Notes: generated by a model not told the origin, from the sequence alone. Numbered from the stretch's first letter, positions 34,896-45,215 are shown. The stretch: DNA of 64,000 nucleotides from Polynucleobacter sp. AP-Sving-400A-A2 (GCF_018688155.1 NZ_CP061312.1:1736001-1800000), one strand, 5' to 3'. Translations and numbers: made by a program.

Positions 34896-35723
34896 ATGAG
34901 CCCGAAATCCCGGCTGTACACGCTTGTAAAGGCTTGGAAGAACAAACCCTTCCAAGAAGTACGCGATGCCTGCGGCCAGCCCTGGCTTGGTCTTAGTGGC
35001 GAAGCGCTAGAAGAACACCAATCCTGGTCCCAGCGACAAGCGATTAGTAACGAACCCATCTTTAATAGCCAAGGAACTAAGCTGACGAGCTCTTTATTTA
35101 GACCACTACTGACCGCCACCGACTCGCAGCTCCTCAGATTGTTCATGGAGGGCTTGGACACCATTACGTATTGGTACCGTAGCGGTCGCTTTATTCCGGG
35201 CATCTTGCCTATGCCAGCACAACATCTTGCATCCAGTAGTTTTATAGATGCTTTAAGTGACCTGATCCTGAACTCACGACTCCCTGTTGGCCTAGTGAGT
35301 TTGGGGATGCACAAATGCAATGATGCCGACTCCATGGAATCTTGCATGGAAGGTGTATTACGAATGCGTCGTCTGGGCGTTCTAATCCATCTTTTTGATT
35401 TTTCTGGCTCGAGCGCACAAATCCACTGGGTAGAGGAGATCGAACCCGAGGGCATTCATATTGAGATGGGGCAATTTCGTGCCGATGGCCTGCCAAATGA
35501 AATGATTTCCCTTGGTCAGAAATTCCATACCCAAATTTATGCCAGCAATATCACTTTGGTAAAGGATTTAGAAAATGTCATAGCAATGGGAGCACACCAT
35601 AGCTATGGCGGACTCATGATGCCACCAGTAAGCCGACATCAAATGCTACACATGAGCGATAGCCGTATCGCCAAGGCCATTTTTTCGCTGCACCCTCATA
35701 AAACCCAAAACGGAGACAAGTAA
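34896..35723 (+). CDS. Degenerate EAL-domain protein, likely non-catalytic
   Basis: A 275-residue protein whose second half follows the EAL (cyclic-di-GMP phosphodiesterase) fold pattern without its active site. FDFSGSS (residues 167-173) stands where catalytic EALs have DDFGTGYSS, HIEMGQF replaces the KIDxxF lysine-aspartate motif, and YGGLMMPPVS matches the usual QGYxxxxP end. The E-x-L motif itself is absent. It therefore probably binds a ligand or protein rather than hydrolysing c-di-GMP. Start 34896 is preferred over 34890 because GGAG at 34885-34888 gives proper spacing. Its stop overlaps the response-regulator start by one base (TAATG). The context recalls EAL-type BvgR linked to bvgAS; this is inference. 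Confidence 0.7.
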   Translation: MSPKSRLYTLVKAWKNKPFQEVRDACGQPWLGLSGEALEEHQSWSQRQAISNEPIFNSQGTKLTSSLFRPLLTATDSQLLRLFMEGLDTITYWYRSGRFIPGILPMPAQHLASSSFIDALSDLILNSRLPVGLVSLGMHKCNDADSMESCMEGVLRMRRLGVLIHLFDFSGSSAQIHWVEEIEPEGIHIEMGQFRADGLPNEMISLGQKFHTQIYASNITLVKDLENVIAMGAHHSYGGLMMPPVSRHQMLHMSDSRIAKAIFSLHPHKTQNGDK

Positions 35724-36346
35724 TGAGAAAACGCGTGATGTTGGTAGATGACCATCCAGCTATGCTGATGGCATTAAAAAGTATGTTGCAAGATCAATTG
35801 CTTTTTGAGATCGCAGGACAGGCGCAACATGGTGAAGAGTGCCTACGCTCAATCAAAGAGGTCAATCCTAATATGGTGATCTTAGATTTAGATATGCCAA
35901 AAACGGATGGCTTTGATGTGATCCGCCGGATTGGCTTAATGCATCCGGAAGTTCGTATTCTGGTGCTATCTAGCCTAGATGAAGCGGTCTATGGTGGCAG
36001 AGTACGGTCCTTAGGTGCACATGGTTTTGTGAACAAGACTGCTGGGGCAGATGTCATTTTGGCTGCCTGCGTTGCCATCTCACAGGGCTATACCTTCTTC
36101 ACCCATGGGAAGAACGGCAACACCTCTCTGAGTGATAACGACAAATTAGCATTGATATCCGATCGTGAACTGCAAGTCATGAAGTATTTAGGTAAAGGTA
36201 ATACTAACCAGCAGATATCAGACCTACTACACATAAGTAATAAGACAGTAGCAACATACAAGACCAGAGTCTTTGACAAGCTAGGCATCAACAATATTGC
36301 TGATTTGATCCTGTTTTGCCGCATGAACAACATCATCGAAAGCTAA
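35723..36346 (+). CDS. NarL/LuxR-type response regulator (BvgA/EvgA-like)
   Basis: A 207-residue two-domain response regulator. The receiver domain has the acidic pocket VDDHP at residues 8-12, phospho-acceptor Asp55 (ILDLDMPKTDG) and the late lysine in HGFVNKTAGA. The C-terminal LuxR-type helix-turn-helix spans about residues 140-200 (LSDRELQVMKYLGKG-like and SNKTVATYKTRVFDKLG). Length and layout match BvgA/EvgA. It sits one base after the EAL gene and seven bases before the hybrid kinase, its presumed phosphate donor. Target genes are unknown. Confidence 0.92.
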   Translation: MRKRVMLVDDHPAMLMALKSMLQDQLLFEIAGQAQHGEECLRSIKEVNPNMVILDLDMPKTDGFDVIRRIGLMHPEVRILVLSSLDEAVYGGRVRSLGAHGFVNKTAGADVILAACVAISQGYTFFTHGKNGNTSLSDNDKLALISDRELQVMKYLGKGNTNQQISDLLHISNKTVATYKTRVFDKLGINNIADLILFCRMNNIIES

Positions 36347-36353
36347 GTAGCGC

Positions 36354-38780
36354 ATGCATCGATTCATATTGAAAAAAGTATTCACACTCTGCTGTATCTA
36401 TGTAGGTTTGGCACATGCCAAACCCTTCAGTACTTCAGAGCAATTATGGATCGATGCCCATCCAGTGGTGCGATTTAGTATTCACGAAAAATATGCGCCC
36501 TATCTCAACCCATCCAGCGAACCACAGGGTGCGGCGCCCTTTATGGCGCTGCTCTCAAAAATGGAAGAGTGCACACGACAGCAATATTTACCAGTATGGA
36601 GAAAAACAGATCAAGAGGGTTTAAAGCAGCTCAGTAAAGGCGAAGTGGATTTCATTATCGATCCACCAAATATTAACAAGCACGTATTGAAATTTGGCTC
36701 CCTATCTGATGCGATCTTTTGGGGGCATGATGCCATCGTTACCAAAGTCTCAAGTACACTAGATTCACCTGATACAAAAATTGCGTACTTTGATCGAGGC
36801 CTTGAAAATTCGCCCTCCAGTATCCATGGCTACAGTGAAAATAAGCAAACACAAACTCCCACCCGCTTAATTCAATCCCTCATTAAAAATGAGATCGAGG
36901 CACTCGTCATGCCCATTCGCCTTGCACAGCTACTGATTCGCGAAACTCAAAATTCAGACCTCAAAATAGATGGTTTATATAGTCGCGATCCATTTGCCTA
37001 TCGCTGGCTTATCTCAGACCAGGATGCTCCTCTCCACGATGTACTTAGCCACTTTCTAAATGACTTAGATCCCATTGCATCACGTCAACTTTTTGCATTC
37101 GGAGATGAATCCAAACTAAGGCCCACGATACTGCCATGGCTGAGCGCTATCCTCGTCTTTATTATTGGTGGAGTAATGTTTTATCAGCTCCAAAGAAAGT
37201 ATTTTTATCAAAAGCGAGCTGCCTTGGAATTGCTTCACTCAAAAGAGCTAGCTGAAAAAGCGAACGCTGCTAAGTCCGCCTTTTTGGCAACCATGAGCCA
37301 TGAAATTCGTACGCCGATGAATGCCATCTTGGGCGTTCAAGAGCTACTGCTTGGTAGTGCGCAATTTCCTAAGAAAGATAAACCTCTATTAAAGAGTGCT
37401 CAGGCTTCTGCCGAATCTCTTTTAGGTATGCTCAATCAAGTATTAGATATTTCTAAAATTGAGGCTGGCAAACTCACCCTCAACCTAGAGCCTTGCAATC
37501 CACATCAATTGATTATGGATATTCATGCAGCATTTTCTACAGTAGCCAAGAAACAAAATCTACTACTCCATACCACGATTGATCCCAGACTTGCAGAAGT
37601 TCTCATGATTGATTCTTTACGTCTGCGACAAGTTCTGCAAAATTTACTCAGTAATGCGATTAAGTTCACTGCTGAAGGTGAGGTGTACTTTTCTATTAGC
37701 GTCCTCGCCGATGACCATGCTGGCCAATTGCTTGAGTTCAGAGTGATTGATACTGGATCAGGCATGGGGAGCGATCAAATCAAATTGGCCCTGCAAGCTT
37801 TTGAGCAATTACCAGCTACGCAAGAGTCTTACCTATCAGAGCAAATGAGGGGTACAGGTCTTGGGCTTACCATCACTAATCATTTAGTGAGTTCCATGAA
37901 TAGCCATCTTTATTTTGAGAGCGCGCCAGGCTTTGGGAGTAATGTCCACTTTTCGGTGGCCTTTCCCAGAACCAGTATTGCTGCCACACAATCTCCAGGT
38001 TTTGATTCGCTTGGAACATCATCCAAGAACTTCATCTCAAAAAGGCGGGGTAGAAAAAATACCCTCATTCATGCTTTAGTAGTTGAAGACCACCCAGCTA
38101 GTCGGCAAATTTTGTCCTTGCAGTTAGAGGCGCTTGGTATCAGTGCTTGTGTTTGTGAGAGTGCAGCTGCGGCGCTAGAGTTGATGCGAGAGAATCATTT
38201 TGATCTCATACTCACAGATCAATCTATGCCTGGAATGCAAGGCTCTGAGCTAGCCAAACAAATCCGCTCCTTAGGTTATCGGGACTTAATCATTATTGGT
38301 GTCACTGCAGATATTTATGCCCTCGACTCTCGCCATCAATTTTTATCTTCCGGCATGAATGGCGTACTCATCAAACCTTTAAGTTTGGGGGCACTTGAGA
38401 ATGAACTCATGCGCTACTTTGAATCTAGCCAAGGCTCGGTCTCTACTTCTGAGCCCTATTCGTTTGATGCTTTCTCCAATCTCATCAAAAATGATTCCCA
38501 CCAAATCATCGTGATCTTGGAGGAAATTGAGAAGGTTCACCTAGATGCCCTAAATCAATTGCAATCAGATGACAATCAAGCTCCAATGGATGAAGTTCAT
38601 TTTCAAAGTCTGGTTCATAAGGTCAAAGGTGGGGCACAACTATTGGAGGCTACTGAATTTACCCATGCCTGCGAATCACTTGAAGTTGATGGGGCACTTA
38701 CAGAGCGCATTGAGAGGCTCATCGCCCTTCTAGAAGAGCAAAACCAAACTATTGAGGTGTACAAGAAAAAATATCGATAG
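36354..38780 (+). CDS. Unorthodox hybrid sensor kinase, BvgS/EvgS-like phosphorelay
   Basis: An 808-residue membrane sensor. The order is: signal peptide (about 1-22), one periplasmic solute-binding-like (Venus flytrap) domain (about 25-250), one membrane helix (about 258-279), HisKA with phospho-acceptor His316 (FLATMSHEIRTPMNAILG), HATPase with GTGLGLTI, receiver domain with Asp622 (LILTDQSMPGM) and an HPt domain with His755 (LVHKVKGGAQLL). This gives a complete His-Asp-His chain ending on the neighbouring regulator. Unlike BvgS it has a single flytrap domain and no PAS domain between membrane and kinase. The ligand is unknown. The start follows the regulator stop by seven bases. Confidence 0.92.
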   Translation: MHRFILKKVFTLCCIYVGLAHAKPFSTSEQLWIDAHPVVRFSIHEKYAPYLNPSSEPQGAAPFMALLSKMEECTRQQYLPVWRKTDQEGLKQLSKGEVDFIIDPPNINKHVLKFGSLSDAIFWGHDAIVTKVSSTLDSPDTKIAYFDRGLENSPSSIHGYSENKQTQTPTRLIQSLIKNEIEALVMPIRLAQLLIRETQNSDLKIDGLYSRDPFAYRWLISDQDAPLHDVLSHFLNDLDPIASRQLFAFGDESKLRPTILPWLSAILVFIIGGVMFYQLQRKYFYQKRAALELLHSKELAEKANAAKSAFLATMSHEIRTPMNAILGVQELLLGSAQFPKKDKPLLKSAQASAESLLGMLNQVLDISKIEAGKLTLNLEPCNPHQLIMDIHAAFSTVAKKQNLLLHTTIDPRLAEVLMIDSLRLRQVLQNLLSNAIKFTAEGEVYFSISVLADDHAGQLLEFRVIDTGSGMGSDQIKLALQAFEQLPATQESYLSEQMRGTGLGLTITNHLVSSMNSHLYFESAPGFGSNVHFSVAFPRTSIAATQSPGFDSLGTSSKNFISKRRGRKNTLIHALVVEDHPASRQILSLQLEALGISACVCESAAAALELMRENHFDLILTDQSMPGMQGSELAKQIRSLGYRDLIIIGVTADIYALDSRHQFLSSGMNGVLIKPLSLGALENELMRYFESSQGSVSTSEPYSFDAFSNLIKNDSHQIIVILEEIEKVHLDALNQLQSDDNQAPMDEVHFQSLVHKVKGGAQLLEATEFTHACESLEVDGALTERIERLIALLEEQNQTIEVYKKKYR

Positions 38781-38818
38781 CAATGGGCTGGTGAGAACTA
38801 AGGTTTATCCTATGGGAA

Positions 38819-40375
38819 ATGCGCACCAAATTCTTTTCGCCCTCCCTAATTAGTCTGCTGGCTTTTTTATACGCTAGCCTGGTTACTGGTCAAGCTCACT
38901 CCGTAGAAATTCTTGCTCAAAATACTGCCCGTCAGTACATCCCCAAGGCCGTAGCCGTCAGCCTTGAAAAGGGCCAAATCCCAAAAGAAGCAATCAGTAT
39001 TTCAGTAGTTGAAATAGAACCAGGACGCTCAGGGGAAATCACAGCAAAAACAAAGCTAGACTGGCGTTCGAAGCAGGCAATGAATCCTGCATCAACCATG
39101 AAACTGCTCACCACGCTCACTGGTCTAGATGTTCTGGGACCGCAATATCGTTGGCGGACAAATATCTATACCGATGGACTTATTCGTCAGGGCACTCTCA
39201 AAGGTAATTTATATTTGCAAGGTACCGGCGATCCAAAGCTAATCCCCGAAGAAATGGTCAAAATGATGAAGGCCTTGCAAAATCTGGGTATTCAGAAAAT
39301 TGATGGGAATTTATTTTTTGATAGAAGTGCCTATGCTCCTAATGTCATGGAGCACAACACGATTGATGGGGAATCCTTGCGCGCCTATAACGTGCCGCCA
39401 GATCCTCTGTTGTACGCTTTTAGAACCCTCTCATTTCAATTGGGCAAATCGCGTACTGCAGACTTTATTGATATTAGCTACACACCGCCACTATCTCAGC
39501 TCAAGGTGATCAATCAAATGCAACTGGTCAATCAATCTTGCGATAGCTGGAAAAGTAATATTCGTTTTAACCTAGACCCCGAAGGTGGAATCGCCAATAC
39601 CAACCAACCCCTCACCGCTCAGTTTTCGGGGAGCTTCCCAAATAGCTGTAAGGGTATGAATTACAACGTCGTTGCTTTAGATGCCAATACCTTTCTTACG
39701 CAGGGATTTGCTGCAGCCTGGGAGCTGGCTGGGGGAACTTGGGCTCAAGCACCTACCGGAAAATCTGCTTCTGTTCCCTTAGCGTCGCGACTGCTGTTAC
39801 AGTTTGAGGGCATTCCTTTGGCCGATGACGTGCAAGACATTAATAAATATTCCAATAACGTGATGGCCAGGCAGCTCATGTTGACGCTAGCTCTAGAGAA
39901 AATGGGTAAGCCGGCAACCACTGAAAATGGTGAGCTCGTGATTCAGAGTTGGCTCAAAGGATTAGGGCTTCAGTTCCCAGAACTTGTTATTGAGAATGGC
40001 TCCGGCCTATCTCGTAATGAAGCAATCTCTGCGGAACATATGACGCAGTTATTAGTCACAGCTCGCAATTTATCTGTAGCGGATACCTTTTACAACAGTC
40101 TGCCAATTGCTGGTACTGATGGCACAATGAAAAATCGCCTCATGACACATTTACGGAAATTTTTGCATTTGAAGAAAAAGCCTGAGGCTCGAATCAAGAC
40201 AGGGGCGCTTGTGGATGTCAGGGCAATATCAGGCTATGTGATGAGTAAGTCTGGAAGGATGTATGCGGTGACCTCTTTCATAAACCACCCTAATGCCTTG
40301 AGGGGCTTAGACGCCCACGATCAACTATTGGCGTGGTTACTAAATGATGGTCCAGATCCAAAACAGGCACGCTGA
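38819..40375 (+). CDS. dacB: D-alanyl-D-alanine carboxypeptidase/endopeptidase (PBP4, family S13)
   Basis: A 518-residue periplasmic peptidoglycan hydrolase of the PBP4 family. A signal peptide ends at about residue 26 (YASLVTGQAHS). The three active-site motifs are intact: Ser92-x-x-Lys95 (STMK), Ser345-Asn346-Asn347 (SNN) and Lys460-Thr-Gly (KTG). It trims D-Ala from pentapeptides and cleaves cross-links. A GGGA lies just upstream of the ATG. The last 55 bases overlap the 3' end of the convergent tsaC, an unusually long overlap of two core genes. Confidence 0.95.
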   Translation: MRTKFFSPSLISLLAFLYASLVTGQAHSVEILAQNTARQYIPKAVAVSLEKGQIPKEAISISVVEIEPGRSGEITAKTKLDWRSKQAMNPASTMKLLTTLTGLDVLGPQYRWRTNIYTDGLIRQGTLKGNLYLQGTGDPKLIPEEMVKMMKALQNLGIQKIDGNLFFDRSAYAPNVMEHNTIDGESLRAYNVPPDPLLYAFRTLSFQLGKSRTADFIDISYTPPLSQLKVINQMQLVNQSCDSWKSNIRFNLDPEGGIANTNQPLTAQFSGSFPNSCKGMNYNVVALDANTFLTQGFAAAWELAGGTWAQAPTGKSASVPLASRLLLQFEGIPLADDVQDINKYSNNVMARQLMLTLALEKMGKPATTENGELVIQSWLKGLGLQFPELVIENGSGLSRNEAISAEHMTQLLVTARNLSVADTFYNSLPIAGTDGTMKNRLMTHLRKFLHLKKKPEARIKTGALVDVRAISGYVMSKSGRMYAVTSFINHPNALRGLDAHDQLLAWLLNDGPDPKQAR

Positions 40376-41415
40376 AGTCGGTCCCGAACCCCATCCCAAT
40401 CCTCACCTACTGGGGGTTCAGGAAACAAAATTAAATCCCAATCCTGTTGATCAAGATCTCGCAAGGATCGGTACAGACGGCTTGCAAAGGCAGTGCTATC
40501 ACTGGGCACAACAAACTCTTCAAAATGCACTGATGGGTGTCCATCCTCACCTAATGAAGAATCTGAATCCCAAACCGCAACCGCTACCCGTGACTTGATG
40601 TCTGGAAACTCACTCAGAGCATCTAAGACTCTACCTGGTGCATACATTCTTAATGGGGTAGTAGGGGCGTAATGGGCACGCAGACTACCAGAGACCCTCG
40701 GCGTTTCGCCACTCTGCTTTGTTGAACCATCCTCACCAGGCAAATAGACTTTGATACCTGTCTTGGAAAAAATTTCTCCAGGAGTAATAAGTCCTGGGCG
40801 CAATAAAACTGGGTGATCGCCGGAAGATAAATCAAGAATGGTCGACTCAATTCCCACTTCACAATCGCCACCGTCCAAAATCATGAGCTCCAATATGCCT
40901 TCAAACTCGCTTCGGACATCAGCAGCACTAGTAGGTGATACCTTACCAAAACGATTGGCGGAAGGAGCAACAACTCCGCCTTTAAATTTACGGAGTAACT
41001 CTTTTGCAATCGGATGAGCTGGCGCCCGAATGGCTACCGTATCTTGACCACCCGTCAGTTCATTTAAAACGCTTTTATCTTTCTTAAAGACCAGGGTCAG
41101 TGGACCCGGCCAAAAAGCATTGATGAGTTTTAATGCATCTTCTGATAAATCTCTTACCCACGGCGCTAGTACTGGCACCCAATCCACATGAGCCTGATCG
41201 AACTGATCAGGCGCTGCTAAGTGAACAATGAGTGGGTGATTAGAAGGTCTACCTTTGGCAGTAAAAATTTGTTTGATTGCATTAGGGTTCTTTGCATCTG
41301 CCCCCAAGCCATACACCGTCTCAGTCGGGAAGGCGACCAAGCCACCATCTCGCAAAGTTTGTACTGCTTCGTTAATGACTGCAGATAAATGCAGAGCGCT
41401 ACTGTCACTAGACAT
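40321..41415 (-). CDS. tsaC: L-threonylcarbamoyladenylate synthase, Sua5 type
   Basis: Makes threonylcarbamoyl-AMP from threonine, bicarbonate and ATP for the t6A modification of ANN-decoding tRNAs. It is 364 residues: an N-terminal YrdC domain (GGLVAFPTETVYGLGADA, residues 24-41; PSANRFGKVSPTSA) plus the C-terminal Sua5 domain after a linker, so it is the long Sua5 (TsaC2) form rather than the short E. coli TsaC. It is last gene of the pgk...purK run, two bases after purK. The C-terminal tail overlaps dacB on the other strand. Confidence 0.94.
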   Translation of the reverse strand: MSSDSSALHLSAVINEAVQTLRDGGLVAFPTETVYGLGADAKNPNAIKQIFTAKGRPSNHPLIVHLAAPDQFDQAHVDWVPVLAPWVRDLSEDALKLINAFWPGPLTLVFKKDKSVLNELTGGQDTVAIRAPAHPIAKELLRKFKGGVVAPSANRFGKVSPTSAADVRSEFEGILELMILDGGDCEVGIESTILDLSSGDHPVLLRPGLITPGEIFSKTGIKVYLPGEDGSTKQSGETPRVSGSLRAHYAPTTPLRMYAPGRVLDALSEFPDIKSRVAVAVWDSDSSLGEDGHPSVHFEEFVVPSDSTAFASRLYRSLRDLDQQDWDLILFPEPPVGEDWDGVRDRLQRACFGSGPSFSNHANS

Positions 41416-41417
41416 TA

Positions 41418-42602
41418 CTAGGGCTCGATCCCTAATTCAACTGCGACGGCTGCGCAATTTTGACGTGCCTGGTTAAGCGACTCACCTAAGCAATTGATAT
41501 GACCCATCTTACGACCCATGCGTGAATCGGATTTACCATAAAGATGCAGCTTGGCATCTGGATGAGCAAGCACCTTATCCCAAGCAGGCTCTCTTGCCTT
41601 ATCCTCACTGCCTTCGTACCAAAGATCTCCCAAGAGATTGAGCATAGAGACTGGCGCTAGCAAGCGGGTGTCGCCTAAAGGTAAGCGAGCCATACTTCTG
41701 ACCTGCTGTTCAAACTGACTACTAATGCAGGCGTCCATAGTGTAGTGGCCTGAATTGTGCGGACGTGGAGCGATTTCATTGGCAACGATGTCACCACTCT
41801 TAAGCACAAAGAACTCTACGCACAATACGCCCACGTAATCAATCTTACGAATCAGCGCTTTAGCGGCTTCAATAATTTTTTTCTCCTGAGCAGGCTTCAG
41901 TGATGGCGCTGGCACGGTTGAAGTATGCAGGATACCGTCACGATGAATATTCTGAGATACGGGGTAGGCTACTACCGCATCGTCGTATCCGCGTACTACC
42001 AAAGCAGACACTTCAAAATCCAGATCCATACGCTTTTCAAGAACACAAGGGACCTTACCTAATTGGACCCAAGCAGTAACTAGATTGACAGAGTCATAAA
42101 CGGTGATTTGACCTTTGCCGTCATAACCCATGCGAGCGGTTTTCAGAATACCGGGAAATAGGTCTGCAGGAACATGCGCAATATCTGCATCATGCTCAAG
42201 CACAAAGTAAGGCGCAGGACCAATATTGGTCTCCGTTTTCCAGGTAGCTAAGAACTTTTTCTCAGCAACGCGGTTTTGAGCCAAAGATACGCAACTACTC
42301 CGCGGCGCCACAAAGACACCTAAAGATTCGAGTTCATCTAAAGCTTGCGCAGGAACATTTTCAAATTCGGTACTGACCGATTTGCATAAGGCGGCCATTT
42401 CTTTTAGGGCAGCAGAGTCGGTGTAATCAGCTTGAATAAATTTTTCTGCAATGGAGCCAGCCGGACTATCGGATCCAGGATCCAGAACGCAGACCTTGTA
42501 GCCCATTGCTTGGGCGGCTTGTGTGAACATGCGCCCCAATTGACCGCCACCTAAAATGCCTAAATACGAGCCCGGCAAGATGGGCTCCAAATGATCTACC
42601 AT
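41418..42602 (-). CDS. purK: 5-(carboxyamino)imidazole ribonucleotide synthase
   Basis: PurK carboxylates AIR to N5-CAIR using ATP and bicarbonate, in de novo purine synthesis. It is 394 residues, ATP-grasp fold. The N-terminal LGILGGGQLGRMFTQAA, the ATP-site LKTARMGYDGKGQ and the late NEIAPRPHNSGHYTMDAC motifs are clear. It follows purE by four bases and precedes tsaC by two, so translation of the three is likely coupled. Confidence 0.97.
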   Translation of the reverse strand: MVDHLEPILPGSYLGILGGGQLGRMFTQAAQAMGYKVCVLDPGSDSPAGSIAEKFIQADYTDSAALKEMAALCKSVSTEFENVPAQALDELESLGVFVAPRSSCVSLAQNRVAEKKFLATWKTETNIGPAPYFVLEHDADIAHVPADLFPGILKTARMGYDGKGQITVYDSVNLVTAWVQLGKVPCVLEKRMDLDFEVSALVVRGYDDAVVAYPVSQNIHRDGILHTSTVPAPSLKPAQEKKIIEAAKALIRKIDYVGVLCVEFFVLKSGDIVANEIAPRPHNSGHYTMDACISSQFEQQVRSMARLPLGDTRLLAPVSMLNLLGDLWYEGSEDKAREPAWDKVLAHPDAKLHLYGKSDSRMGRKMGHINCLGESLNQARQNCAAVAVELGIEP

Positions 42603-42606
42603 CTGA

Positions 42607-43101
42607 TTAATATCCCGGTAAATTCATGGAGCGTGCAGTATCAGACTGCTTTGCACGAAATTCTTCTAGCTGTTTTGCTAAAGCAGGATCATTGACTGCC
42701 AAATTGGCAATGACATGTAAGGCTGCATTTGCAGCTCCAGCCTCACCAATTGCAAACGTCGCTACCGGAACACCTTTAGGCATTTGTACGATGGAATAAA
42801 GAGAATCTTCACCACGCAAGTATTTGCTAGCGACTGGTACGCCATAAATCGGAATAATGGTTTTGGATGCCAACATACCCGGCAAATGCGCAGCACCACC
42901 AGCACCAGCAATAATCGCCTTGAGGCCATTTTTGGAGGCATTTTCTGCATAGGCAAACATATCATCTGGCATGCGATGAGCGGAAACCACTTTTGCCTCG
43001 TGAGCAATACCAAATTGCTCTAGCATTTGAGCAGCGTGCTGCATGGTGTCCCAATCTGAATTGGATCCCATTACTATTCCGACTACTGGCTTTTTGCTCA
43101 T
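42607..43101 (-). CDS. purE: N5-CAIR mutase (class I PurE)
   Basis: PurE converts N5-CAIR to CAIR. It is 164 residues starting MSKKPVVGIVMGSNSDWDTM. The GSNSDW and SAHRMPD motifs of class I PurE are present. The frame extends to a TTG at 43113, but a strong Shine-Dalgarno (GGAGAGG on the minus strand) lies inside that extension just upstream of the ATG at 43101, so the shorter start is chosen. It is paired with purK as usual. Confidence 0.97.
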   Translation of the reverse strand: MSKKPVVGIVMGSNSDWDTMQHAAQMLEQFGIAHEAKVVSAHRMPDDMFAYAENASKNGLKAIIAGAGGAAHLPGMLASKTIIPIYGVPVASKYLRGEDSLYSIVQMPKGVPVATFAIGEAGAANAALHVIANLAVNDPALAKQLEEFRAKQSDTARSMNLPGY

Positions 43102-43182
43102 TGACCTCTCCAAATGCCCTGATCTATATCGTTAATCAATCTGAGGCCTTATTATCCCAGCCTTTTTAGAGCTTTATAGAAA

Positions 43183-44079
43183 TTAGGTCCTAGTTAAGCG
43201 AGCGAGGGCTTCGCGGTACTTTTCCGCTGTTTTATCAATCACCTCTAATGGCAAAGCAGGTGCCGGGGCTGTTTTTGGCCAAGGCTTGCCATCAACTATT
43301 GCTATTTCGAGCCAGTCACGCACAAATTGCTTGTCATAGGAGGGGGGATTTGCGCCCACATAGTAGGTTTCTGCAGGCCAAAAGCGAGAAGAGTCGGCGG
43401 TGAGGATTTCATCCATTAATACCAACTGACCAGCGTCATCTAGGCCAAATTCAAACTTGGTATCAGCAATGATAATTCCGCGAGTCGCGGCATATTCAGA
43501 GGCTTCTTTGTATAAACGAATACTGACCTCACGAATTTGATTAGCTAACTTCTCACCAATCATCTCGATCACTTTGTCAAAAGAGATATTTTCATCATGC
43601 TCACCCATTTCTGCTTTTGCAGCAGGTGTAAAAATCGGCTCAGGTAACTTCTGGGCATTTTCAAGGCCGGCTGGCAATGCAATACCGCAGACCTTGCCAG
43701 TTTCTTTGTAATCATTCCAACCACTTCCAGCCAGATAACCTCGCACTACTGCTTCGACCAAGATTGGCTTGAGACGTTTAGCCACTACCGCACGGCCTTT
43801 AACCTGATCAAGCTCATCTGCAGGCACTACGCTTTCGGGATCAATACCCGTCAAATGATTCGGAATCACTTTAGCCAACTTCTCAAACCAAAAGTTCGCC
43901 ATTTGATTGAGCACAATTCCCTTTTCAGGAATCGGTTGACCCATCACCACGTCAAAGGCAGATAGGCGATCTGTGGTGACCATGAGCAGCTTGTCATCAC
44001 CCAATGCATATACATCACGCACCTTTCCTTTGGAGAGTAAAGGCAATGACTTAATAGAGGTGGCATACAAAGCGGGCAT
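43183..44079 (-). CDS. purC: Phosphoribosylaminoimidazole-succinocarboxamide synthase
   Basis: PurC joins CAIR and aspartate to give SAICAR. It is 298 residues, the longer proteobacterial/yeast-like form. Motifs: [21 protein letters not shown] at the N-terminus (ATP site), [17 protein letters not shown], and [21 protein letters not shown] (split around residues 200-220). It lies seven bases after fba and 81 bases before purE on the minus strand. Confidence 0.97.
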   Translation of the reverse strand: MPALYATSIKSLPLLSKGKVRDVYALGDDKLLMVTTDRLSAFDVVMGQPIPEKGIVLNQMANFWFEKLAKVIPNHLTGIDPESVVPADELDQVKGRAVVAKRLKPILVEAVVRGYLAGSGWNDYKETGKVCGIALPAGLENAQKLPEPIFTPAAKAEMGEHDENISFDKVIEMIGEKLANQIREVSIRLYKEASEYAATRGIIIADTKFEFGLDDAGQLVLMDEILTADSSRFWPAETYYVGANPPSYDKQFVRDWLEIAIVDGKPWPKTAPAPALPLEVIDKTAEKYREALARLTRT

Positions 44080-44086
44080 ATCTATC

Positions 44087-45151
44087 TCACTTCACGATCT
44101 GGGCTAATTTGCCACTCTTATACAGCTCAGCCATTTTCTCTAGAGGGATTGGTTTAATTTTAGATGCTTGACCTGCACAACCGAAAGCATTAAAGCGCGC
44201 AATACAAACCTTCTTGGCCGCTTCACGTGCAGGCTTGAGGTAATCACGTGGATCAAACTTACTAGGATTCTCAAACAGATAACGGCGAATAGCACCAGTC
44301 ATCGCCAAACGAATATCAGTATCAATATTGATCTTACGCACACCATTCTTAATACCCTCTTGAATTTCTTCAACAGGCACACCATAAGTTTCTTTCATAT
44401 CGCCACCAAACTCACGAATCTCAGCAAGCAACTCTTGCGGAACACTGGATGAACCATGCATGACTAGGTGAGTATTGGGTATACGTGTGTGAATTTCTTT
44501 AATACGCTCAATTGCTAAAATGTCGCCAGTCGGCTTCTTGGTAAATTTGTAGGCTCCATGGCTAGTACCGATCGCAATGGCTAAGGCATCACATTGAGTA
44601 GCTTTCACAAAGTCAGCCGCTTGCTCAACATCCGTCAATAACTGCTCACGCGTCATCTTGCCATCGGCGCCGTGACCATCTTCTTTATCGCCCTGCATAG
44701 TCTCTAGTGAACCCAAAACACCTAACTCAGCTTCAACGGTAACTCCAATAGAGTGGGAGAACTTCACCACTTCTCTAGATACTTCGACGTTGTATTCGTA
44801 GCTGGCAACACTCTTGCCATCAGCTTCTAAAGAGCCATCCATCATTACACTAGTAAAGCCACTCTTGATAGCAGCCATACATACTGCTGGACTTTGACCA
44901 TGATCTTGATGCATCACAACTGGAATATGGGGATAAGCCTCCACTGCAGCAGAAATCAGGTGACGTAAGAATGATTCACCGGCATATTTACGAGCACCTG
45001 CAGAGGCTTGCATGATGACTGGGGAATCTGCCTCATGAGCAGCTTCCATAATCGCCGTTACCTGCTCTAAATTATTGACGTTAAATGCTGGCAAGCCATA
45101 AACGTTTTCAGCAGCGTGATCTAAGAGTTGTCGTAAAGATACTAAAGCCAT
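44087..45151 (-). CDS. fba: Fructose-bisphosphate aldolase, class II
   Basis: A zinc aldolase that interconverts fructose 1,6-bisphosphate with dihydroxyacetone phosphate and glyceraldehyde 3-phosphate. It is 354 residues, the Calvin-cycle-type (CbbA) subfamily length. Zinc-binding and catalytic motifs: [34 protein letters not shown], and [13 protein letters not shown]. It is part of pgk-pyk-fba-purC. A 64-base gap separates it from pyk. Confidence 0.96.
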   Translation of the reverse strand: MALVSLRQLLDHAAENVYGLPAFNVNNLEQVTAIMEAAHEADSPVIMQASAGARKYAGESFLRHLISAAVEAYPHIPVVMHQDHGQSPAVCMAAIKSGFTSVMMDGSLEADGKSVASYEYNVEVSREVVKFSHSIGVTVEAELGVLGSLETMQGDKEDGHGADGKMTREQLLTDVEQAADFVKATQCDALAIAIGTSHGAYKFTKKPTGDILAIERIKEIHTRIPNTHLVMHGSSSVPQELLAEIREFGGDMKETYGVPVEEIQEGIKNGVRKINIDTDIRLAMTGAIRRYLFENPSKFDPRDYLKPAREAAKKVCIARFNAFGCAGQASKIKPIPLEKMAELYKSGKLAQIVK

Positions 45152-45215
45152 GATGGTTTCTTAATTAAAAAATGTTAGTGATAAATAGTTTGAATAAAAA
45201 TTTTAAAGAAATGAA

